Below are positions 54,996 through 64,000 of a stretch of 64,000 nucleotides of DNA, one piece after another (within the stretch, counting starts at the first letter, position 1; each line of letters opens with the position of its first letter). The DNA comes from Gynuella sunshinyii YC6258 (GTDB taxonomy: Bacteria; Pseudomonadota; Gammaproteobacteria; Pseudomonadales; Natronospirillaceae). The notes below the pieces were generated by a model that was not told the DNA's origin, did no database searches, and worked only from the letters and a program-made list of their open reading frames with translations. The stretch covers positions 4,192,593-4,256,592 of the forward strand of contig NZ_CP007142.1 of the NCBI RefSeq assembly GCF_000940805.1, read 5' to 3'. Both the position numbers and the translations under genes were made by a program.

Positions 54996-55721
54996 TTAAC
55001 CAATCCACCCCCGCAGCCTCGCTTTCAAACGGTTGGCAGCCTGAGAATGAATCTGACTGACACGGGACTCGCTAACTCCCAGTACCTCACCAATTTCCTT
55101 GAGGTTCAATTCTTCATCATAGTACAGCGACAGCACCAACTGCTCCCGCTCAGGAAGACTTTTGATCGCCTCAATCAGGTGACTACGCATCAGATGCTGT
55201 TCAACCTGTGAATCCGGTGTTCCAGAGCTTTGAAGTGGCTGAGGTGAATGTTCATAACCGGTTTCAGCCGGCTGATTCTGATCCAGCAGATCTTCATAAC
55301 TGAATAATTTTGATCCCTGGGTATCCTGAAGTAACGAATAGTACTCATTCAACTCGACACCCAGTTCTTCTGCGATTTCCTGGTCCGATGCATCCCGGCC
55401 CACCCGGGCCTCGACGTTATGAATCGCCTCCGAGATTCTGCGCGAATTACGATGCACACTTCTCGGAACCCAGTCACCTTTACGAACTTCGTCCAGCATG
55501 GAGCCACGAATACGAATACCTGCATAGGTTTCGAATGTCGCGCCCTTGCTGCGATCATAGTTTCTGGCCGCCTCAAACAGACCCAGCATACCGCTCTGGA
55601 TCAGGTCTTCAACCTGAACACTTTCAGGTAACCTGGCTTTCAGATGATGAGCAATTCGCTTCACCAGAGTGGCATGCTCTGTCACCAGCTGCTCTAAACT
55701 TTGATGTGCCGTTTCGTACAT
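54996..55721 (-). CDS. fliA: Flagellar sigma factor FliA (sigma28)
   Basis: A 241-residue sigma factor for late flagellar and chemotaxis genes. Region 2 has VEDLIQSGMLGLFEAARNYD and FETYAGIRIRGSMLDEVR, and region 4 ends with LPEREQLVLSLYYDEELNLKE followed by SESRVSQIHSQAANRLKARL. I chose the ATG at 55721; TTG codons upstream to 55754 are possible and overlap flhG. It is the last gene of flhA-flhF-flhG-fliA. A sigma28 promoter with the exact consensus is found at 63306-63332. Confidence 0.93.
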   Translation of the reverse strand: MYETAHQSLEQLVTEHATLVKRIAHHLKARLPESVQVEDLIQSGMLGLFEAARNYDRSKGATFETYAGIRIRGSMLDEVRKGDWVPRSVHRNSRRISEAIHNVEARVGRDASDQEIAEELGVELNEYYSLLQDTQGSKLFSYEDLLDQNQPAETGYEHSPQPLQSSGTPDSQVEQHLMRSHLIEAIKSLPEREQLVLSLYYDEELNLKEIGEVLGVSESRVSQIHSQAANRLKARLRGWIG

Positions 55722-55750
55722 GGCCGGACCATAGGTAATGACAGTCAAAA

Positions 55751-56629
55751 TCAAGAAACTCCCGCAATCAACCGTTCTACAAAGAACTCCAGATTACCAC
55801 GAGGGTTTTGCGGCAAAGGCCAGTTTACCACTTTGTTGGCCAATGCCCGATATGCCAGAGCCGCCTTACTACGGGGATATAACTCACATACAGCTTTTTG
55901 CCGCTGTACTGCTTTACGAACGTGTTCGTCAAACGGTACAGCGCCCACAAACTGCAGATGCGCATCCAGGAATCGTTCTGTTACCTTAAACAGCTTGTTG
56001 TACAACTGCTGCCCTTCCTGAGGGGTACGAACCATATTCGCCAGAATTTTAAAGCGATCAATATTACAGTCACGATGCAACAGTTTAATCAACGCATAGG
56101 CATCCGTCACAGAGGTCGGCTCATCACATACAACACAAATGGTTTCCTGTGCAGCTCCCACAAAACTGGTCACTGTTTTGGAGATACCAGCAGCCGTATC
56201 GACGATTAATACATCAATGTTTACAGCCATATCACTGAAGGCATTAATGATACCTGCGTGTTCCATTTCCCCAAGATTAGCCATTCGGCCGGCTCCTGAG
56301 GAGGCAGGGATGATTTTAATTCCCAGAGGCCCATCAACCATTACATCAATCAGGTCGCAGCGCCCTTCCAAAACGTCTTCTATATTTTTTCCGGAAGGCA
56401 GGCCCAGCAAAATATCAATGTTGGCAAGCCCCAGATCAGCATCCAGAATGACAACTCTTTTGCCAAGCTCTGCCAGTCCTATTGCCAGATTAACCGAGAC
56501 GTTACTTTTACCAACGCCACCTTTTCCGCCCGTCACGGCAATCACCTGTACAGGTTCTTTCATCACCTCTAAGCTCCGAAATGCAGTTCTGTCAGTATAG
56601 GTCAAATTTGTTGAATAAGGGTTACCCAT
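55751..56629 (-). CDS. flhG: Flagellar number regulator FlhG (FleN)
   Basis: A 292-residue MinD-like ATPase that restrains flagellar number. The deviant Walker A is GGKGGVGKSN, followed by VILDADLGLANIDILLGL and the switch DTAAGISKTV. TELYPRSKA-like KAVCELYPRSKAALAYR is characteristic of FlhG. The start ATG shares its A with the stop codon of flhF (TGATG), which signals translational coupling. Confidence 0.94.
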   Translation of the reverse strand: MGNPYSTNLTYTDRTAFRSLEVMKEPVQVIAVTGGKGGVGKSNVSVNLAIGLAELGKRVVILDADLGLANIDILLGLPSGKNIEDVLEGRCDLIDVMVDGPLGIKIIPASSGAGRMANLGEMEHAGIINAFSDMAVNIDVLIVDTAAGISKTVTSFVGAAQETICVVCDEPTSVTDAYALIKLLHRDCNIDRFKILANMVRTPQEGQQLYNKLFKVTERFLDAHLQFVGAVPFDEHVRKAVQRQKAVCELYPRSKAALAYRALANKVVNWPLPQNPRGNLEFFVERLIAGVS

Positions 56630-58020
56630 CAGTTCACCATCAGATGTTGTTCCGCATTGCGGCTATAGGCATCCGGCTTTTGTTCATAACGTTTACGCCA
56701 ACTGGTAATTGCCCGGCTGACAATATGATGTCCTCGAGCGACATGAATGTCCTCAGGAATATTCTGACCATCGGTCCAGTAAGCCATAGGTAACTGTTTC
56801 TCCATGACCAGACTCAGTGCCGGACCTAACCGGCAGCTTTCATCCACTTTGGTAAGCACACTGGCGTAAAACGGATAACGACTGAAACGATCCATATAAT
56901 CCTGAATCACGTCCATGGTAGTTGTGGATGGGATAACAAGAATATTCCGTACCTTCGAAGACATCGTCCCCGCAGCCAGCGAATCGAGAAAGTATTCGGT
57001 CCCTTCCCGACTGCCACAAGTATCGATCAAAATAAGTCTTTTACTCCGACTGTAACGCTGCAATACGTCTTCCAAAGTCAGCGTATCATCAGGGCTGATA
57101 AAATCGCATTGAAGAATTTTGGACAATGTTTTCAGCGTATCCTGAGCACCAATGCGAAACTGATCCATAGATACCAACAACAACTGATCAGCCCCCTGCT
57201 CCATGACAAACCGCGCAGCCAGTTTTGCCAGGGAGGTCGTTTTTCCGGAGCCGGTCAGACCGTTAAAAGCATATATGCCACCTTTGCGTACCAACTCGGT
57301 CTGACACGTTTCAATGCGACTGGAAACAATAGCAAGCGCCTGTTTCCAGCGATCTTCATTTCCCAAAGAAACTGGAACTTCCGCCAACAGCATCTTGACC
57401 AAATCGATAGAAAGGCCAAACTGAGACAGCTTTTCCGCCACCGGATCAACAGATTCATTGGCCCCATGCCGCAATGGAATAATCTTTCTCAATTCCTGAC
57501 TCTGTTGTTCAAGTAAACGGCGAAGATCCTGAATCTCACTGCGCATACCACTGATCTCTCTGGACTCACCGGCTCCAGACCGAGTTGCCGCCGCAGACTT
57601 ATTCGTAGTCATTGCTCGCGGTGAAGATTGGGGTTTCGCTGGTTTATGAACCTGTGGCTTTGACTGAATCTGAGCTTTTGGTTGATTGTATTCAGCATGC
57701 TTTTTTTGGTAACCACTCAGCTGAGTAACCGCCTGAGCCGCCGGATTTTTTTTCAACGGCCCGATGGAAGACAACAACCCCATTAAATGTTCTTTATCTA
57801 CTGGTTCCCTGTCAGTATTGGTGGCACGAATGATCTCTGCTCCATCCGGCTCTGAATATTGATACATCCTATCGGCCGCAGGGTGCTCAACAGCCGCAAG
57901 AATTTCGACCCCGGAACCCACTTTACGGTTCGACAATATAATGGCTTCATCACCAAACTCGGCCGATATTTTCTTCAGGCCTTCTGACATTGAGCGCGCA
58001 TGGAATCGTTTGGTTTTCAT
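56629..58020 (-). CDS. flhF: Flagellar placement GTPase FlhF
   Basis: A 463-residue SRP-type GTPase that sets flagellum position. MKTKRFHARSMSEGLKKISA is the B domain opening, then a variable linker (residues about 90-150) rich in Gln, Lys and Pro. The GTPase part has G1 GLTGSGKTTSLAKLA, DQFRIGAQDTLKTL, DTCGSREG and LTKVDESCRLGPALSLV. It lies between flhA and flhG, in the polar-flagellum order. Confidence 0.94.
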   Translation of the reverse strand: MKTKRFHARSMSEGLKKISAEFGDEAIILSNRKVGSGVEILAAVEHPAADRMYQYSEPDGAEIIRATNTDREPVDKEHLMGLLSSIGPLKKNPAAQAVTQLSGYQKKHAEYNQPKAQIQSKPQVHKPAKPQSSPRAMTTNKSAAATRSGAGESREISGMRSEIQDLRRLLEQQSQELRKIIPLRHGANESVDPVAEKLSQFGLSIDLVKMLLAEVPVSLGNEDRWKQALAIVSSRIETCQTELVRKGGIYAFNGLTGSGKTTSLAKLAARFVMEQGADQLLLVSMDQFRIGAQDTLKTLSKILQCDFISPDDTLTLEDVLQRYSRSKRLILIDTCGSREGTEYFLDSLAAGTMSSKVRNILVIPSTTTMDVIQDYMDRFSRYPFYASVLTKVDESCRLGPALSLVMEKQLPMAYWTDGQNIPEDIHVARGHHIVSRAITSWRKRYEQKPDAYSRNAEQHLMVN

Positions 58021-58105
58021 GGCATAAACACCCTACGTTAACTGTTTATCCTTCAAATAAACGGACCAAAAAAATTGATGGCTCCGATGCGGTCGGCGAT
58101 TGAAT

Positions 58106-60331
58106 CTATTTTCCGACCGTGGCCACAATGGTGATCTGTTTATTATCAGGAATCTCCTGATAAGCCAGCACGGTGATACTGGGAATGCTGTGCCGTAAAA
58201 ACCTGGCCATCATCATCCGTATCGCTCCCCCTACCAATAAAACGGCAGGGTTACCTTTCATTTCCTGCTCCTGAACCGCCCGTGCCAGAGAACCCTGAAG
58301 TTTCTCTGCCAGACTCGGTTCGAGCATGATAGTGTCAAGAGAACCATCTTGTCCGGCTTGCTGTATTGTTCTCAGCAATAACTGTTCCAGGTCTCTATCC
58401 AAAGTAATAACAGGCAGATCCGGCGCATTACCAACGATGTTCTGAACGATCAGGCGACTTAACGCAGTACGGGCAACCGCGGTCAAAACGTTAGGATCTT
58501 GACTCTTCGGCTGCAGGTTCGTCAAAGCTTCGGCGATGGAACGCATATCACGAATGGGAACCTGCTCAATGAGCAGATTCTGCAATACCCTTAGAAGCAG
58601 GCTGATAGAGACCGTATTGGGTACCAGTTCCTCAGACAATCGAGGACTCGCTTCTGCCAGCCTGTCCACCAGTTTCTGAACTTCTTCATGTCCCAGCAGT
58701 TCATGGCTGTGTTTGCTTAAAATCTGATTCAAATGCGTGGCGATGACCGTAGAGCTGTCCACCACGGTATACCCAAGAGACTGCGCTTTTTCACGCTTGC
58801 CAGGTTCAATCCATACCGCATCCAGCCCAAAGGCCGGATCTTTGGCAGCCAGTCCGTCAATGGCGCCGAACACCTGTCCCGGGTTAATGGCCATTTCACG
58901 ATCAGGATATACCTGGTCTTCTGCAATCGTGACCCCCATCAGGGTGATCCGGTAGGTATTCGGCATCAGATCAAGATTGTCCCGGATATGAATACTCGGC
59001 ATCAAAAAGCCGACATCCTGCGACAGTTTTTTTCGAACCCCCTTGATTCTGTTTAACAGTTGCCCACCTTGGGAACGATCAACAATAGGGATAATCCGAT
59101 ACCCCACTTCGAGACCAACCATATCGATTTGCTGCACGTCGTCCCATGACAATTCCTTATTTTCATTTTCCAGGGCAGGCACCGCCGCTGCCCCAGGTCC
59201 GCCACCATCCTTGCTAACAGGAGCAGCTTTACCAGCACCTGCACCGCCACCTTTTGGGGGGGCCAAAGCTTTTCCGGAACCATCGGCCGGGGCTGCTTGT
59301 TTTCGATATATAAACCAGGCACCAAAACCGGCAACCAGCGCCAAACCGAGAAAAACCAAATGGGGCATCCCGGGAATGGATCCGAGAATAGCCAGCAGCA
59401 CAGCAGATATCATCAAGGCTTTGGGTGAACCGAACATCTGATTGACCACCTGATCACCCATCTGCTCACTGGATGAGTTACGGGTCACCATGATCGCCGC
59501 AGCTGTGGACAACAATAATGACGGGATCTGCGCCACCAAACCGTCACCAATGGTCAGCAGTGCATATTTCTCAACGGCATCACCGAACTCCAGTGAATAC
59601 TGCAATGTGCCGATGGCCAGCCCGCCAACGATATTGATCAGCAGAATCAATACCCCTGCAACCGCATCACCACGGACAAACTTTGAAGCACCGTCCATGG
59701 AACCATAAAAATCGGCTTCCTGGCCCACTTCCAAGCGCCGGGTCTTCGCGGTCTCTGCATCGATCAATCCGGCATTCAAGTCCGCATCAATAGCCATCTG
59801 TTTACCGGGCATGGCATCGAGGGTGAACCGGGCACTGACCTCTGATACCCGTCCAGCGCCTTTGGTTACAACCACAAAGTTGATAATCATCAAAATCGCA
59901 AAAACCACCAGACCGACCGCGTAGTTCCCTCCAATCAGCACCTCACCAAAGGCCTGAATGACTTTACCTGCCGAGTCCCCCCCTTCATGGCCGTACATCA
60001 ACACCACCCGGGTCGAAGCAACGTTCAGAGACAGACGCAACAACGTGGAAATCAGCAAAATAGTGGGAAAGACCGCAAAATCCAGCGGCCGCAGGACATA
60101 AATTGACACCAGCAGAACCACAATGGCCAGGGCAATATTGAAGGTAAAGAAGATATCCAATAGAAACGGCGGAACCGGCAGCGTCATTAATCCCAGCAAC
60201 ACCAGCAACATGACCGGAACCCCAAGATTTCCGCTCAGTATCCGACGACTATTAGACTGCAGGCTGCCGACAATTTCCTGACGGCTCATATTTCGGACGT
60301 TCTTGACTGCGGAAAAATCTATCAGGGCCAT
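58106..60331 (-). CDS. flhA: Flagellar export gate FlhA
   Basis: A 741-residue export-apparatus protein, longer than the usual 690-710. Eight N-terminal membrane helices include GVPVMLLVLLGLMTLPVPPF and the FHIPEP-type loop GKQMAIDADLNAGLIDAETAK. The extra length is a Gly/Ala/Pro-rich linker of about 45 residues (GSGKALAPPKGGGAGAGKAA and on) between the last helix and the cytosolic domain. That domain has SWDDVQQIDMVGLEVGYRII and the NSISLLLRVLQNLL-type segment. A sigma54-like promoter lies about 50 bases upstream. Confidence 0.94.
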   Translation of the reverse strand: MALIDFSAVKNVRNMSRQEIVGSLQSNSRRILSGNLGVPVMLLVLLGLMTLPVPPFLLDIFFTFNIALAIVVLLVSIYVLRPLDFAVFPTILLISTLLRLSLNVASTRVVLMYGHEGGDSAGKVIQAFGEVLIGGNYAVGLVVFAILMIINFVVVTKGAGRVSEVSARFTLDAMPGKQMAIDADLNAGLIDAETAKTRRLEVGQEADFYGSMDGASKFVRGDAVAGVLILLINIVGGLAIGTLQYSLEFGDAVEKYALLTIGDGLVAQIPSLLLSTAAAIMVTRNSSSEQMGDQVVNQMFGSPKALMISAVLLAILGSIPGMPHLVFLGLALVAGFGAWFIYRKQAAPADGSGKALAPPKGGGAGAGKAAPVSKDGGGPGAAAVPALENENKELSWDDVQQIDMVGLEVGYRIIPIVDRSQGGQLLNRIKGVRKKLSQDVGFLMPSIHIRDNLDLMPNTYRITLMGVTIAEDQVYPDREMAINPGQVFGAIDGLAAKDPAFGLDAVWIEPGKREKAQSLGYTVVDSSTVIATHLNQILSKHSHELLGHEEVQKLVDRLAEASPRLSEELVPNTVSISLLLRVLQNLLIEQVPIRDMRSIAEALTNLQPKSQDPNVLTAVARTALSRLIVQNIVGNAPDLPVITLDRDLEQLLLRTIQQAGQDGSLDTIMLEPSLAEKLQGSLARAVQEQEMKGNPAVLLVGGAIRMMMARFLRHSIPSITVLAYQEIPDNKQITIVATVGK

Positions 60332-60382
60332 ACTTATAAGGAGTCACTTATTTGACGGAAATTAAGGATTGCTAAAAGACTC

Positions 60383-60398
60383 TGCAAAAATATTGCCT
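60383..60398 (-). promoter_or_regulatory. Sigma54-like promoter of flhA
   Basis: On the minus strand AGGCAATATTTTTGCA, with GG and GC ten bases apart and a downstream TTGCA. It matches the -24/-12 consensus in the important positions and lies about 52 bases before flhA, fitting RpoN/FleQ control known for polar-flagellum genes. Confidence 0.5.
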
Positions 60399-60593
60399 GT
60401 TTTGATCTCGACCAACGGCTGCCTTAACTTTTAAAGGGCATTCATCTACAATGCGCCCACTTATTCTGACTACCCCAGGTCATTGATAGCCTCAGGGTCT
60501 GCCACGCAATACAAACATTCAAAAATAATCAGCAGACTCGAAATGCCCAACAGAGGCGTAGCCGTCAATGCCGCGAATGATGGAGAAAACATC

Positions 60594-63194
60594 GTGTTAG
60601 AAGCATATCGAGCCCATGTGGCTGAACGCGCCGAATCAGGCATAGTCCCTAAACCTTTAAATGCTGAACAGGTTGCCGGTTTAATTGAACTACTGAAAAA
60701 CCCACCTGCTGGAGAAGAAGAATTTCTCGTCGACCTGATCACTAACCGCGTTCCACCGGGTGTTGATGAAGCTGCTTACGTGAAAGCCGGATTCCTGTCT
60801 GCTATTGCCAAGGGCGAGGCCTCTTCGCCGTTAATCACAGCAGCCCAGGCCGTTTCCCTGTTAGGGAACATGCATGGCGGCTACAACATCGAAACACTGG
60901 TTGAACTGTTGGATAACGCTGAGCTGGCAGCACTCGCGGCCAGCGAGCTGAAACACACTCTGCTGATGTTTGACGCGTTTCATGACGTCAAAGAAAAAGC
61001 CGACGCTGGCAATGCGCATGCTAAAGAGGTAATACAGAGCTGGGCAGACGCCGAATGGTTTACCAAACAAGCCAAAGTACCTGAATCCATTAAGGTCACT
61101 ATCTTTAAGGTCACCGGAGAAACCAATACCGACGACCTGTCGCCGGCCCAGGACGCCTGGTCCCGCCCGGACATCCCATTGCACGCCCTGGCTGCTTATA
61201 AAATGCCGCGTGAAGGTCTGAACCCGGATGAACCTGGCGCGGTCGGTCCGATGAAACAAATTGAAGAAATGAAAGCCAAAGGCAATCCCGTTGCCTTCGT
61301 GGGCGACGTTGTCGGTACCGGCTCCTCGCGTAAATCAGCCACAAACTCGGTACTTTGGTTCTTCGGAGAAGATATCCCAGGCGTACCTAATAAGCGCAGC
61401 GGCGGTATCTGTATCGGTAGCAAAGTAGCCCCTATCTTTTATAACACCATGGAAGATGCCGGTGCTCTGGTATTTGAAGCCCCTGTTGATGACCTGAACA
61501 TGGGTGACGTTGTGGAAATCCGTCCGTACGAAGGCAAAATCCTGTCTGAAGATGGAAAAGTATTGTCTGAGTTTAAATTGAAATCCGACGTATTACTGGA
61601 TGAAGTTCAGGCCGGCGGTCGGATCAACCTGATCATAGGCCGAGGACTGACTCAACGTGCTCGCGAAGCGTTGGGATTACCCGTGTCGGACCTGTTCCGT
61701 CAGACTGAACAGCCTGTTGATACAGGTAAAGGCTATACCCTGGCCCAGAAAATCGTGGGCAAGGCGTGCGGTGTCGAGGGTGTCCGCCCTGGCACTTATT
61801 GTGAACCTAAAATGACCACTGTTGGTTCTCAGGACACAACCGGTCCGATGACTCGTGATGAGTTGAAAGATCTGGCCTGCCTTGGATTCTCTGCTGATCT
61901 GGTCATGCAGTCTTTCTGTCACACTGCGGCCTATCCCAAACCCGTAGATATCGATACCCAGCATACCCTGCCGGACTTCATCAAAAACCGTGGTGGTGTT
62001 TCCCTGCGTCCGGGAGACGGAATTATCCACAGCTGGCTGAACCGTATGCTGTTGCCTGACACCGTCGGTACCGGTGGCGATTCCCACACCCGTTTCCCCA
62101 TGGGAATCTCCTTCCCGGCTGGTTCCGGTCTGGTTGCGTTTGCTGCTGCCACCGGTGTTATGCCGTTGGATATGCCAGAGTCCGTACTGGTTCGCTTTAA
62201 AGGCGAAATGCAGCCAGGCATCACGCTTCGGGACCTGGTTCACGCCATTCCCTACTATGCAATCCAACAGGGTCTCCTGACGGTCGAGAAAAAAGGTAAG
62301 AAGAATATTTTCTCTGGTCGCATTCTGGAAATTGAGGGACTGGACAAACTGACGGTAGAACAAGCGTTTGAATTGTCAGACGCGTCAGCCGAACGTTCTG
62401 CAGCAGGCTGTACCATTAAACTCAGTGAAGAATCGGTTATTGAATACCTGAACTCCAACGTCACTATGCTGCGCTGGATGATCTCCAATGGTTATGGTGA
62501 CGTCCGCACTCTGGAACGCCGCGCCAAAGCCATGGAAGAATGGCTGGCCAATCCAAGCCTGATCAGTGCTGATGCCGATGCTGAGTACTCTGCGGTGATC
62601 GAAATCGACCTGGCTGAGATTGATCAGCCGATCGTCTGCGCACCAAATGATCCGGATGATGCCCGTCTGCTGTCAGATGTTGCTGGTGATAAAGTGGATG
62701 AAGTATTCATCGGCTCCTGTATGACCAACATCGGGCATTTCCGCGCAGCTGGAAAACTGTTGGATGCTCACAAAGGCAACCTGTCCACCCGCCTCTGGAT
62801 CTCTCCACCCACAAAAATGGATCAGGCCCAGTTAATGGAAGAAGGGTATTACAACACCTATGCTCGTGCTGGCGCTCGTACTGAAATGCCAGGCTGCTCA
62901 TTGTGCATGGGTAACCAGGCTCGTGTGGCTCAGGGGTCGACAGTCCTGTCAACTTCAACCCGTAACTTCCCTAACCGTTTGGGTGACGGCGCCAATGTAT
63001 ACCTGACATCTGCCGAACTCGCGTCTGTCGGTGCTATTCTAGGCAAACTACCCACCAAGGAAGAGTATCTGGAGTATGCTAACCGCATTAACTCCATGGC
63101 GAGTGATATCTATAAGTATCTGAACTTCGACAAGATGAAAGACTTTGTCGATGCTGCCAACTCCGTTATCGCTACGGACGCGACAGCTGACTGA
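60594..63194 (+). CDS. acnB: Aconitate hydratase B
   Basis: The 866-residue TCA-cycle aconitase B (E. coli AcnB is 865). The HEAT-like N-terminus opens at a GTG (60594) that reads [20 protein letters not shown], with GGAGAAAAC just upstream; the frame is open back to 60483 but gives a poor fit. Landmarks are [75 protein letters not shown] and the Fe-S cysteines in [11 protein letters not shown] and [10 protein letters not shown] strong terminator follows. Confidence 0.97.
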   Translation: MLEAYRAHVAERAESGIVPKPLNAEQVAGLIELLKNPPAGEEEFLVDLITNRVPPGVDEAAYVKAGFLSAIAKGEASSPLITAAQAVSLLGNMHGGYNIETLVELLDNAELAALAASELKHTLLMFDAFHDVKEKADAGNAHAKEVIQSWADAEWFTKQAKVPESIKVTIFKVTGETNTDDLSPAQDAWSRPDIPLHALAAYKMPREGLNPDEPGAVGPMKQIEEMKAKGNPVAFVGDVVGTGSSRKSATNSVLWFFGEDIPGVPNKRSGGICIGSKVAPIFYNTMEDAGALVFEAPVDDLNMGDVVEIRPYEGKILSEDGKVLSEFKLKSDVLLDEVQAGGRINLIIGRGLTQRAREALGLPVSDLFRQTEQPVDTGKGYTLAQKIVGKACGVEGVRPGTYCEPKMTTVGSQDTTGPMTRDELKDLACLGFSADLVMQSFCHTAAYPKPVDIDTQHTLPDFIKNRGGVSLRPGDGIIHSWLNRMLLPDTVGTGGDSHTRFPMGISFPAGSGLVAFAAATGVMPLDMPESVLVRFKGEMQPGITLRDLVHAIPYYAIQQGLLTVEKKGKKNIFSGRILEIEGLDKLTVEQAFELSDASAERSAAGCTIKLSEESVIEYLNSNVTMLRWMISNGYGDVRTLERRAKAMEEWLANPSLISADADAEYSAVIEIDLAEIDQPIVCAPNDPDDARLLSDVAGDKVDEVFIGSCMTNIGHFRAAGKLLDAHKGNLSTRLWISPPTKMDQAQLMEEGYYNTYARAGARTEMPGCSLCMGNQARVAQGSTVLSTSTRNFPNRLGDGANVYLTSAELASVGAILGKLPTKEEYLEYANRINSMASDIYKYLNFDKMKDFVDAANSVIATDATAD

Positions 63195-63245
63195 CATGAG
63201 TCTGTTTTCCCACTATTTTTAGTGGTTGTCAGGTTAATCTTTATT

Positions 63246-63275
63246 AAAGCCCTCTTTTTCGAGGGCTTTTTATTG
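63246..63275 (+). terminator. Intrinsic terminator of acnB
   Basis: AAAGCCCTC-TTTTTC-GAGGGCTTTT, a strong hairpin with a flanking A-run and T-run, about 50 bases after the acnB stop. It could work in both directions. Confidence 0.9.
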
Positions 63276-63305
63276 TCCTCTTTTTTCTTCAACATCTGCT
63301 ATTTT

Positions 63306-63332
63306 TAAACCAGAATTTTATTCAGCCGATAG
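63306..63332 (+). promoter_or_regulatory. Sigma28 (FliA) promoter of the cheY-cheC pair
   Basis: TAAA (63306-63309), a 15-base spacer and GCCGATAG (63325-63332), one mismatch from the FliA consensus TAAA-N15-GCCGATAA. It is 64 bases before the CheY-like gene and 30 bases after the acnB terminator. Confidence 0.75.
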
Positions 63333-63395
63333 GTGGCTAAATCACTAATTGTCTTCTATTACTTAACAGTAATCTTTCATCTGATTTGAGTAACT

Positions 63396-63767
63396 ATGAA
63401 AACTCAAGTATTAATCTGCGATGATTCCAGTTTCGCCCGTAAACAAATGATCAAGGCTTTACCTGATGGTTGGGACATTGAAATTCATCAGGCCGGTAAT
63501 GGAATGGAAGCCATCGAAGCCATTAAAGCAGGAAAAGGCGACATCATGTTTCTTGACCTGACCATGCCGGTTATGGACGGCTATGAGGTACTCGAAACCA
63601 TCAAAAAAGAGGATCTTCCCAGCATGGTGATCGTTGTCTCAGGTGATATTCAACCCGAGGCCATTGATCGGGTTAAAAAGCTTGGGGCATTGGAGTTCAT
63701 CAAAAAGCCGATCAGTAAGGAAGTTGCCCAAAAAATCCTGAGCGACTTTGGCATTCTTGCGGGGTAA
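63396..63767 (+). CDS. CheY-like single-domain response regulator
   Basis: A 123-residue receiver domain without an output domain. Acidic residues Asp9 and Asp10, phospho-acceptor Asp54 (MFLDLTMP) and Lys104 (IKKPIS) are present. The neighbouring CheC-like phosphatase lies five bases downstream and is in the same unit. A sigma28 promoter precedes the gene, so it belongs to the motility regulon. Known CheY-CheC pairs of this kind adjust CheY-P in gammaproteobacteria, but it is not clear whether it acts on the motor or elsewhere. Confidence 0.88.
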   Translation: MKTQVLICDDSSFARKQMIKALPDGWDIEIHQAGNGMEAIEAIKAGKGDIMFLDLTMPVMDGYEVLETIKKEDLPSMVIVVSGDIQPEAIDRVKKLGALEFIKKPISKEVAQKILSDFGILAG

Positions 63768-63772
63768 CAAGT

Positions 63773-64000
63773 ATGCATGAGAACTTCGATGAGGTATATC
63801 GTGACTGTTTCCAGGAAATTACCAATGTTGCTATGGGACAAGCTGCTGACCTGTTAGCCAGAATCCTAAATGTATTTATCGTACTACCTATTCCAAATGT
63901 AAACATCCTGGAAAGCAGCGAATTACATATGGCGCTGTCGGCAATTGACGAAAGCCGCTCAGTATCAGCTGTTTGCCAGGGCTTCATCGGTGGAGGAATC
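63773..64000 (+). CDS. CheC-like phosphatase (3' partial)
   Basis: Seventy-six codons are visible up to the window edge. The start MHENFDEVYRDCFQEITNVA leads to GQAADLLARI, the first of two expected E-x-x-N catalytic helices (Glu15, Asn18), as in CheC/CspD-like phosphatases. It follows the CheY-like gene by five bases. The second motif and the C-terminus lie outside the window, so assignment as CheC rather than CheX is tentative. Confidence 0.75.
   Translation, partial: MHENFDEVYRDCFQEITNVAMGQAADLLARILNVFIVLPIPNVNILESSELHMALSAIDESRSVSAVCQGFIGGGI

Noticed and set aside
1-64000. CRISPR array, prophage or integron
   Set aside because: No regularly spaced repeats, phage structural genes, integrase or attC-like series were seen in the window.

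Overview
The window looks like a chromosomal segment of a free-living, flagellated, probably marine gammaproteobacterium of Oceanospirillales/Pseudomonas-like affinity. This is an inference from gene content. The flagellar genes run flhA-flhF-flhG(fleN)-fliA, AcnB and the last Rnf/Rsx subunit are present, zinc uptake is znuA/znuCB with a separate zur, and an aromatic-acid module is present. Base composition is moderate, except for an AT-rich, gene-poor stretch at about 23.6-26.6 kb that looks decayed or acquired.

Layout. 0-6 kb: the end of rsxE, then nth and housekeeping genes (DegV-like, DUF4062, two Nudix hydrolases, DUF3135, NIF3-like, a lipoprotein) and tRNA-Ser(UGA). 6.3-9.6 kb: a Spy/CpxP-like periplasmic protein divergent from a two-component system, then TerB. 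10-16.5 kb: a metal block with TauE, znuA | znuCB with a Zur-type palindrome between them, zur, hisI and feoAB behind a Fur box. 16.7-19.9 kb: a lipoprotein, an isolated phnP and the phosphomannomutase gene. 19.9-23.6 kb: two tandem paralogous secreted proteins of unknown function with eight aligned cysteines. 23.6-26.6 kb: AT-rich, one likely wHTH gene, tRNA-Ser(GGA), and remnants of genes. 26.6-35 kb: a fused FAD/Fe-S dehydrogenase, cheX, a YqaA-like protein and the heterodimeric ABC exporter mdlAB. 35-42.3 kb: grxB, a HAD phosphatase, a PhyH-like dioxygenase, then vanAB/vanR and ech with a MarR regulator, each with visible operators. 42-54.8 kb: a diguanylate cyclase, a short MCP-tip-like protein, DUF1624, an RNA m5C methyltransferase, ydiJ, class II DAHP synthase, mntH and a secreted unknown. 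55-60.3 kb: fliA, flhG, flhF, flhA. 60.6-64 kb: acnB, then a CheY-CheC pair behind a sigma28 promoter.

The most interesting candidate is the leader of mdlAB (34244-34484, minus strand). It holds a 22-codon ORF with its own Shine-Dalgarno, then three mutually exclusive RNA hairpins and an intrinsic terminator 38 bases before mdlA. The geometry predicts ribosome-mediated attenuation: a ribosome stalled early in the peptide favours read-through, and one that reaches the stop codon favours termination. MdlA has a degenerate Walker B acidic residue and MdlB a normal one, so the pump is an asymmetric exporter of the BmrCD type, and bmrCD in Bacillus is itself controlled by a leader peptide.

Working together: VanA/VanB demethylate vanillate and Ech cleaves hydroxycinnamoyl-CoA thioesters, so the block joins lignin-derived phenolics to protocatechuate metabolism (ring cleavage genes are not here). 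FliA, encoded in the window, probably transcribes the CheY-CheC operon at the right edge. Zur, Fur and a CpxP-like two-component system suggest close control of metals and envelope state.
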